From contig JAIRLV010000042.1 in the NCBI GenBank assembly GCA_031259185.1, forward strand, positions 1-10,065: 10,065 nucleotides of DNA, read 5' to 3'. Of the stretch, positions 6,731 to 10,065 are shown piece after piece (the first letter of the stretch is position 1; each line of letters begins with the position of its first letter). Both the position numbers and the translations under genes were made by a program. Origin of the DNA: Elusimicrobiota bacterium (lineage in GTDB: Bacteria; RUG730). The notes under the pieces are model-generated. The model had not been told where the DNA came from. It ran no database searches and worked only from the letters and a program-made list of their open reading frames with translations.

Positions 6731-7072
6731 TTATTTCCAATCCTCAAGATTCTCGGAAAAATCAACCATCTCTCCGCTTTCTAGTTTGAATTCATACACT
6801 GCTTTGTTAAACCTACCCATCGTACTTGTCGGTTCTAAGCTATATAAAAATTTCAATTTTCGTTTAAATTCTTTTTTATTGTTTTTCACCTTATTTTTAT
6901 TAATCATTTTGTCATCTCCTCTAGCTCTCAACATCTTTATTTTTTCCTCTCTCTTCATCATATTCCTCATTCCCCTACTAAACTTCAGCCAATCCAATGT
7001 GCTCCAATGTTCAATACATTCAAATACCAACACGATTACAAATGGTGCTGCCGCTAAAAATATTACAATCAA
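6731..7072 (-). CDS. Small one-pass membrane protein, start disrupted; possible internal second start
   Basis: The open frame begins at a TTG (7072) that lacks a well-placed ribosome site. A good AAGGAG followed nine bases later by ATG (7093) lies upstream in the same frame, but its third codon is TAA (7085-7087). The original protein was therefore probably seven residues longer, with a point nonsense mutation, or translation now restarts at the TTG. Residues 1-19 are a hydrophobic span (IVIFLAAAPFVIVLVF); the rest is strongly basic (about 35-75). A second AGAGGAG with ideal spacing precedes an in-frame ATG at 6907 (residue 56), which would give a 58-residue soluble product. No family is recognised. 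It sits between the small and large terminase genes. Confidence 0.5.
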   Translation of the reverse strand: MIVIFLAAAPFVIVLVFECIEHWSTLDWLKFSRGMRNMMKREEKIKMLRARGDDKMINKNKVKNNKKEFKRKLKFLYSLEPTSTMGRFNKAVYEFKLESGEMVDFSENLEDWK

Positions 7073-7107
7073 ACAGTCAAATATTTATTTCATTCCTTCA
7101 CTCTCCT
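7070..7107 (-). promoter_or_regulatory. Ribosome site and ATG followed by in-frame stop at codon 3
   Basis: On the minus strand AAGGAG (about 7103-7108) precedes ATG AAA TAA (7093-7085), in frame with the TTG at 7072. The strong site thus drives a two-codon peptide whose stop is 12 bases before the TTG. That arrangement could allow reinitiation, or it marks a nonsense mutation. Confidence 0.6.
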
Positions 7108-7163
7108 TTAATAATTCTTAAATTTTTATCCCTCTTACGAGAAAAGCGACAAGTTTTTCTTTG

Positions 7164-7181
7164 TTTCTTTTCTAAAAGAAA
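7164..7181. repeat. TTTCTTT...AAAGAAA hairpin downstream of the small terminase gene
   Basis: TTTCTTT (7164-7170) pairs with AAAGAAA (7175-7181) across a TCTA loop. Nearly the same sequence (TTTCTTTCTAAAAGAAA) lies after the large terminase gene at 4756-4772, so it is a recurring post-gene element. There is no clear U run on the minus strand here, so termination is doubtful. Confidence 0.4.
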
Positions 7182-7193
7182 TCTCCTCAAACC

Positions 7194-7874
7194 TCAATCT
7201 TTTGTAGCTTCCTCTACTTGTTTTTTTATCTCTCTCAAAAACTCCTCTCTAATTCCATCAATAACATCTCTTATATAATCTTGTACCTCATCTAAAAAAA
7301 TTTTTTTCTCACTATTCTTACTTTCAAAAAACGCCTTCGCCCTATCATAAAAAATACTCGGCGCATCAATAATTTTGTCGTTAAGAATGTTGATATATTG
7401 CGACATAATACTCAATATAAATTTTTTATTTATCAGCTCTCCTTCTTTTTCTTTAATCCTCATTGCCTTGATTTTGACTTCGCTCTCTATCAACTCTAAT
7501 TTCAGTCTCTTTTCCCTACTGACTAATTCATCAAATTCTCTATTTTTATCGTTTATTTCCTGTTGTTTCTCCTCTCCAGTATTTTCTCTATTTCCCGTCT
7601 CTCGTTCTCGCTCTGGCTCTCGTACTCTCTCTTGCTCTCGTTCTCGTTCTCGTTCTCGTTCTTGACTATCCGCATATTTCTTTTTATTCCCTAAAATCTG
7701 TCCCTTCCTTTCTAAATAATCAGGTCTTGTCTCTCTATAACTTTTATTTCTTTTATGCTCCGTATCCAAAAGCCCCTTTTTATTGACAATTAGACGCCCA
7801 TTTTTTATATTTCTTTCTATACACCCTCTAGCTCTGTTCACATATTCTGCAAACTGTGTCACCGTTAGTTCCAT
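7194..7874 (-). CDS. Terminase small subunit, lambda Nu1-like, with Arg-Glu repeat insert
   Basis: This protein probably binds the packaging start site and loads the large terminase. Residues 1-45 fit the Nu1-type winged helix (MELTVTQFAEYVNRARGCIE, then RNIKNGRL and a DTEHKRNKSY end). Residues about 71-106 are a low-complexity Arg/Glu stretch encoded by near-perfect hexamer repeats. Residues about 110-145 are a long coiled coil (LVSREKRLKLELIESEVKIK) followed by KEGELINKKFI, the usual small-terminase pattern of dimerisation helix then '.GELV...'. The C-terminal part (150-226) is helical and would contact the large subunit. At 226 residues it is longer than lambda Nu1 (181), largely because of the RE insert. 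The ATG at 7874 has a weak AGGAT site. The large terminase lies two genes downstream. The stop is TGA. Confidence 0.75.
   Translation of the reverse strand: MELTVTQFAEYVNRARGCIERNIKNGRLIVNKKGLLDTEHKRNKSYRETRPDYLERKGQILGNKKKYADSQEREREREREQERVREPERERETGNRENTGEEKQQEINDKNREFDELVSREKRLKLELIESEVKIKAMRIKEKEGELINKKFILSIMSQYINILNDKIIDAPSIFYDRAKAFFESKNSEKKIFLDEVQDYIRDVIDGIREEFLREIKKQVEEATKD
7630..7662. repeat. In-frame hexanucleotide (TCTCGT) tandem repeats
   Basis: Four or more exact TCTCGT units, with degenerate copies extending to about 7600, encode alternating Glu-Arg in the small terminase. Because the unit is six bases, copy changes alter length without breaking the frame. It is therefore a length-variable linker rather than an on/off switch. 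Confidence 0.75.
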
Positions 7875-7910
7875 AAATTCTATTTATCCTATTTCTATTA
7901 TATTTTCTTA

Positions 7911-8016
7911 TTCTGCCTACCTTCTGCCTAGTAGGCAATCAATACTCTTTATCAGTCGTGAAGTCGCTGGATGCGGATTTACTCCAAATCCTCCCCAAAA
8001 CCTCCACAGGACCCAG
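7911..8016. other. Repeat-bearing GC-richer gap before the Nu1-like gene, candidate cos/packaging region
   Basis: TTCTGCCTA occurs twice at 11-bp spacing (7911-7919, 7922-7930). The second copy forms the perfect palindrome TGCCTA-G-TAGGCA (7925-7937). Further on, two adjacent 11-mers, CCAAATCCTCC (7984-7994) and CCAAAACCTCC (7995-8005), differ at one position. The block is clearly richer in G+C than its surroundings. It lies directly 5' of the Nu1-like small terminase gene, where lambda keeps cosB/cosN. This makes it a candidate packaging or operator site; the assignment is inference. After the HTH gene's stop the same frame stays open for about 36 codons, but no start or recognisable protein is there. 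Confidence 0.45.
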
Positions 8017-8036
8017 ACGAGTTAAGGCTCGTTTTT
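8017..8036 (+). terminator. Hairpin plus T run, terminator-like on the plus strand
   Basis: The stem ACGAG/CTCGT (8017-8021 with 8028-8032) encloses a six-base loop and is followed by a T-rich run on the plus strand. It overlaps the stop codon of the HTH gene, which lies on the opposite strand. The stem is only five base pairs, so it is a weak candidate. If real it would stop antisense transcription coming from the left. Confidence 0.35.
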
Positions 8037-8492
8037 CTTTTTACTTGCCTTCCAGAGTTCTAAATCTTCTTCTTTAAATTCTTTATTTTTTATTTTTTTT
8101 ATATATTTCTCATCATAAATTTTTAACGCTTCTTTAATTGCACTCATATCTGGTACTTTATATTTCTTTACAATCTCTGTATATGTTGTTTTATTCCCAT
8201 CACATGTATTCTTTTTATCTTTGATATATTGCTTCCTCTCCTCATATTCAAACCCTATCGCTCGCTTTATTAATGCTTCCCTCAAATTATTTATTATTTC
8301 TGACTTGTTTACTCCTTCTATCATCTCCCGAAACTCTACAAACTGACTCTTATATTTATTCCACGTGCTATATCCTATCCTAAGTCTTGCAGCACACTGT
8401 TTCTCTGTTGCTCCTTCTCGCAACCACCTCTTTATATATTCAAAATTCGGCTTTATATTCCTTTCATACTTACCTTTTATTCCAGCACTCAT
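8022..8492 (-). CDS. HTH DNA-binding protein, small-terminase-like (phBC6A51-type HTH)
   Basis: This 156-residue protein has an N-terminal helix-turn-helix at about residues 18-51 (WLREGATEKQCAARLRIGYS then TWNKYKSQ). After it comes FVEFREMIEGVNKSE and ALIKRAIGFEYEERKQ, a layout I know from Firmicutes-type phage small terminase subunits and related HTH proteins with a 'KRAxGF/Y' segment. The C-terminal part is charged. It could be a terminase small subunit or a regulator. A second gene downstream (7194-7874) is a better Nu1-type small terminase, so having both is unusual. Its ATG overlaps the initiator stop as ATGA, implying translational coupling. The stop codon lies inside the loop of a hairpin followed by a plus-strand T run. 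Confidence 0.65.
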   Translation of the reverse strand: MSAGIKGKYERNIKPNFEYIKRWLREGATEKQCAARLRIGYSTWNKYKSQFVEFREMIEGVNKSEIINNLREALIKRAIGFEYEERKQYIKDKKNTCDGNKTTYTEIVKKYKVPDMSAIKEALKIYDEKYIKKIKNKEFKEEDLELWKASKKKNEP

Positions 8493-9364
8493 CTCTTTTT
8501 ATAATTCTCATATTCCTTAAAAAATCTATAATCATCGTATACTCTCTGCGGATTCTCTTTCTTGGCAAATATCAAAAACCTATTAAAACTTACAAAAAAT
8601 TTATTTCTACTAAACTCCTCCAGACTTTCAAAAATCTTATATGCTTTCCTACATTTCTCTAACCTTTCAGTTTCTTCTTTGATTTTTCTTTTCGCTACAT
8701 CAATTTCATATCCATACTTGCCTTCAAGGTCTATATTCACTTTATCCTCTAAACTTATATCCTCTACGCCTTTTAATATTTTTTGTACCTCATCTGCTTT
8801 CTGATATACTTCTGCTAATATCTCACTTGATGTCTTTTCTATTTCTTTTTTTTCTTTTTTTTTATATATTTTTTTCTTTTTTTTATTCATTGTACTATTC
8901 ATTGTACTATTCATTATATTATTAATAAGGATAGGGGGTGTCTTTTTTGTCATACCCCATAGACAAAATGTCCACCCCCGTATGACATTTTTGACATACC
9001 CCCATGACATTTTGTCTATACTAGATGGGGGGGTGACATTTTGTCTACCCCTACCCATTTTTTCGTCAATCTTTACTTTTTTTTGCATTGCTTCAAATAA
9101 AAATATTTTTCTACTTGTTCCACCTTCATCTTTTCTTTCTATTTTTATATACTTTCTCGCTTCTAATTTTCTCAATACCCTTGATATTGTTCTTTTTGAT
9201 ACACTTAATACCTCGCTAAAATATTGATTTGTTGCCCAGCAATACCCATTTTTATTTGCTAACGATGTTATTTCTGCATATAGCATTTTTTCACTTGCCG
9301 ACAAATTTTTATCATACCTGACATTCGCCGGAATTATTGAAAAATAATTTGCTTGTTTATCCAT
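8489..9364 (-). CDS. Phage replication initiator, winged-helix (lambda O / DnaD-like type)
   Basis: This 291-residue protein probably binds the phage origin and recruits the replication machinery. Residues about 24-90 form an HTH/winged-helix domain typical of phage initiators: an ASEKMLYAEI helix, an ATNQYFSEVLSVSKRTISR recognition region and a wing ending in IKIERKDEGGTSRKI. Residues about 103-170 are an atypical, low-complexity linker containing MNSTMNSTMN and a Lys run. Residues about 175-291 form a helical C-terminal domain ending in a Phe/Tyr-rich segment. The linker coincides with an iteron-like array and AT-rich repeats in the DNA, so the odd protein sequence is explained by an embedded origin. 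The start at 9364 has a weak AGAGAG ribosome site; the stop overlaps the next ATG (ATGA). No helicase or loader gene is in the window. The family assignment is from motif recognition only. Confidence 0.8.
   Translation of the reverse strand: MDKQANYFSIIPANVRYDKNLSASEKMLYAEITSLANKNGYCWATNQYFSEVLSVSKRTISRVLRKLEARKYIKIERKDEGGTSRKIFLFEAMQKKVKIDEKMGRGRQNVTPPSSIDKMSWGYVKNVIRGWTFCLWGMTKKTPPILINNIMNSTMNSTMNKKKKKIYKKKEKKEIEKTSSEILAEVYQKADEVQKILKGVEDISLEDKVNIDLEGKYGYEIDVAKRKIKEETERLEKCRKAYKIFESLEEFSRNKFFVSFNRFLIFAKKENPQRVYDDYRFFKEYENYKKR
8860..8932. repeat. AT-rich block with tandem 12-mers, candidate DNA-unwinding element
   Basis: Three head-to-tail 12-mers occur at 8885-8896, 8897-8908 and 8909-8920. 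The first two are identical (ATTCATTGTACT) and the third is ATTCATTATATT. They sit in a nearly pure A/T stretch directly beside the iteron-like array. The repeats encode the MNSTMNSTMN and poly-Lys linker of the initiator. An AT-rich repeated element abutting iterons is the usual site of strand opening; the function here is inferred. Confidence 0.65.
8933..9053. other. Iteron-like array, candidate phage replication origin
   Basis: A core TGACATTTTGTC, itself a dyad (GACA-TTT-TGTC) flanked by runs of G or C, recurs inside the initiator gene. Plus-strand copies lie at about 9004-9017 and 9032-9046. A diverged plus-strand copy with TTTTTGAC lies at about 8981-8993. A minus-strand copy lies at about 8960-8979. 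Half-sites TTGTCATACCCC (about 8947-8958) and GGGGGTGTC (about 8935-8943) also occur. The G/C runs stand out in this AT-rich DNA. Repeated initiator-binding sites within the initiator gene, followed by an AT-rich block, are the known design of the lambda-type origin in gene O. That this is the origin is inferred. Confidence 0.72.
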
Positions 9365-9422
9365 TCATTATCTCTCTTTATCTCTTTTGATTTTTGTTTT
9401 ATCTGCTACTTTTTACTTCAAT

Positions 9423-9614
9423 TCAATATATTTTTTTTAAACTTGTTTGTTTTAATCTTATTAGCGCGTCCTCTATATTCATTATCTCTTTGTCTAGAAG
9501 GTTAATTTCTTTTTCAACATCACAATATTTCCTTAACGCTATTCGCTTATTTTTTAATTCTTTTAGTTTATTTTTATAATTTTTCCTCTCTATATTTACT
9601 TCGCTTCTTAACAT
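9423..9614 (-). CDS. Small charged coiled-coil protein, function unknown
   Basis: The 63-residue product is almost entirely Lys/Glu/Leu/Ile with heptad-like spacing (about residues 10-58), predicting one long helix or helical hairpin. No signal peptide, membrane segment or catalytic motif is visible. The ATG at 9614 was chosen; an overlapping ATG at 9618 is in another frame. The local context GGGGATAATGAATG resembles that before the next gene (GAGAGATAATGAATG), so these two genes share a translation-initiation layout. Small coiled-coil proteins are frequent in phage early operons, but nothing specific can be said. Confidence 0.55.
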   Translation of the reverse strand: MLRSEVNIERKNYKNKLKELKNKRIALRKYCDVEKEINLLDKEIMNIEDALIRLKQTSLKKIY

Positions 9615-9647
9615 TCATTATCCCCAATATCCCTTTCATTAAACTTT

Positions 9648-9671
9648 GCTATAATCAATGCTATAATCAAT
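9648..9671. repeat. Perfect tandem duplication of a 12-bp unit (GCTATAATCAAT)
   Basis: Two identical head-to-tail copies, 9648-9659 and 9660-9671, overlap the stop codon of the 62-residue zinc protein and enter the gap before the coiled-coil gene. Each copy holds TATAAT on the plus strand, but no matching -35 is evident and no plus-strand gene lies downstream. It may be a small slippage duplication or a protein-binding site. Confidence 0.75.
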
Positions 9672-9855
9672 AAAACATACTTTCTAAACACATCTCTTGT
9701 GACAATTTTTCTAATTCGTTCCTATAAATCTTTTCTCTCTCTAGCAAAATCTCTCTATTTTTACAATACGGACACACATCTTTTATTGAAAAATTTACCT
9801 TACCCCAATTATTATTATGCCAGCAATCTCCGCAAATTTTTAATTCTTGCTTCAT
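9667..9855 (-). CDS. Small double-CxxC zinc-binding protein, function unknown
   Basis: This 62-residue protein has Cys8/Cys11 and Cys28/Cys31, the same 17-residue spacing between knuckles region as its upstream neighbour, and CPYC in the second knuckle. A charged, probably helical C-terminal half (about 34-55) follows. The start at 9855 is firm: a very strong Shine-Dalgarno, AGAGGAGGGA, lies five bases upstream. The two adjacent genes share the four-cysteine layout but little other sequence, so they are either diverged duplicates or two independent mini zinc proteins. The TGA stop lies inside a tandem 12-bp repeat (9648-9671). No function can be assigned. Confidence 0.75.
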   Translation of the reverse strand: MKQELKICGDCWHNNNWGKVNFSIKDVCPYCKNREILLEREKIYRNELEKLSQEMCLESMFY

Positions 9856-9871
9856 AAAAATCCCTCCTCTT

Positions 9872-10054
9872 TCAATTATTCAACCACTCCCATCTCTTAT
9901 TGTATTTTTCCATATACTCATTATTATTTTTTTTAATGTTTGACTCTGCTATTTTCTTTTGGCATCTCCTACAAATATACAATCCTCTACCTTCCACCCT
10001 AGCGAACTTTAATATCCCAACTCTAAAATTTTTATTACATAAATCGCATTTCAT
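9872..10054 (-). CDS. Small double-CxxC zinc-binding protein, function unknown
   Basis: This 60-residue protein has two CxxC knuckles, Cys3/Cys6 and Cys28/Cys31, spaced as in a minimal zinc ribbon or treble-clef finger. A basic Lys/Arg/Asn-rich tail follows (residues 29-60). The likely role is nucleic-acid or protein binding through one zinc ion; the biological target cannot be read from the sequence. The ATG at 10054 is preceded by a purine-rich AGGTAG close to the window edge, which is an adequate ribosome site. It is the first gene seen of a right-to-left string of small early-region genes, and a second CxxC protein follows after 16 bases. Small zinc proteins of this kind are common in phage early regions. 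I recognise the motif, not a named family. Confidence 0.7.
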   Translation of the reverse strand: MKCDLCNKNFRVGILKFARVEGRGLYICRRCQKKIAESNIKKNNNEYMEKYNKRWEWLNN

Positions 10055-10065
10055 CTTTTCTACCT

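Noticed and set aside
6561-7121. 186-codon plus-strand frame rich in Phe/Leu/Ser
   Set aside because: It lies antisense to terL and the small membrane protein gene; its hydrophobic composition is the expected complement of Lys/Glu-rich minus-strand coding.
7375-7665. Plus-strand frame ending in a Ser-Arg repeat
   Set aside because: It is the antisense reading of the small terminase Glu-Arg hexamer repeat; it lacks a ribosome site and family signature.
7783-8025. Plus-strand 80-codon frame, and same-frame 36-codon minus-strand extension after the HTH stop
   Set aside because: The openness comes from the locally higher GC content. Neither has a start signal or a recognisable protein, and the DNA repeats there suggest a site instead.
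8885-9053. Possible CRISPR array in the initiator gene repeats
   Set aside because: The repeats are short, occur on both strands, have no uniform spacers and lie within a coding frame; iterons explain them better.
9648-9671. Plus-strand promoter from the doubled TATAAT
   Set aside because: No -35 at proper spacing is seen and no plus-strand gene follows; the match is expected by chance in AT-rich DNA.
1-10065. tRNA genes or an attachment site
   Set aside because: I saw no cloverleaf-compatible sequence, integrase gene or att-like duplication in the window.

Overview
The window is a very AT-rich stretch of phage or prophage DNA. Every convincing gene is on the minus strand, so the module reads from right to left. 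TGA ends several genes (the replication initiator, for example) and TGG encodes Trp, so the standard bacterial code applies. The extreme A+T content, Lys/Asn/Ile/Glu-rich proteins, TTG starts and purine-rich coding strand fit a low-GC host. Fusobacteriota (a Leptotrichia-like host) is my best guess, but this is inference and no host marker gene is present.

Layout in transcription order. (1) 10054-9423: three tiny genes, two with paired CxxC zinc motifs and one predicted coiled coil. (2) 9364-8489: a winged-helix replication initiator whose central linker is encoded by an iteron array (about 8933-9053) next to an AT-rich block with tandem 12-mers (8885-8920), which looks like a lambda-O-style origin inside the initiator gene. 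(3) 8492-8022: an HTH protein of the small-terminase/transposase-like type, start-stop coupled (ATGA) to the initiator. (4) 8021-7875: a short GC-richer gap with direct and inverted repeats just upstream of a Nu1-like small terminase gene (7874-7194), a plausible cos/packaging region. (5) 7093-6731: a small membrane protein gene whose natural ATG reading is broken by a stop at codon 3. (6) 6708-4783: GpA-family large terminase. (7) 4782-4427: non-coding, with hairpins and a GC-rich island containing a repeat also found at the left end. (8) 4421-3790: a DUF3310 gene, then a duplicated-domain hypothetical gene split by a 9-T homopolymer. (9) 3787-748: lambda-type portal, gpW/DUF6148-like small connector, and an S49 (ClpP-fold) prohead protease whose 3' third has its own Shine-Dalgarno and ATG, matching the nested C/Nu3 scaffold arrangement of lambda. 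(10) 747-1: no gene, but a dense cluster of long imperfect palindromes.

Together the genes make an initiation-of-replication plus DNA-packaging and prohead-assembly module of a lambda-like siphovirus or its prophage. The small and large terminase cut and pump DNA through the portal, while the protease and nested scaffold build and mature the prohead. The major capsid and decoration genes normally follow the protease; here a palindrome-rich non-coding block follows instead, so the head operon is either interrupted or resumes beyond the left edge. Two lesions (codon-3 stop, 9-T frameshift) suggest a partly decaying prophage, or recoding.
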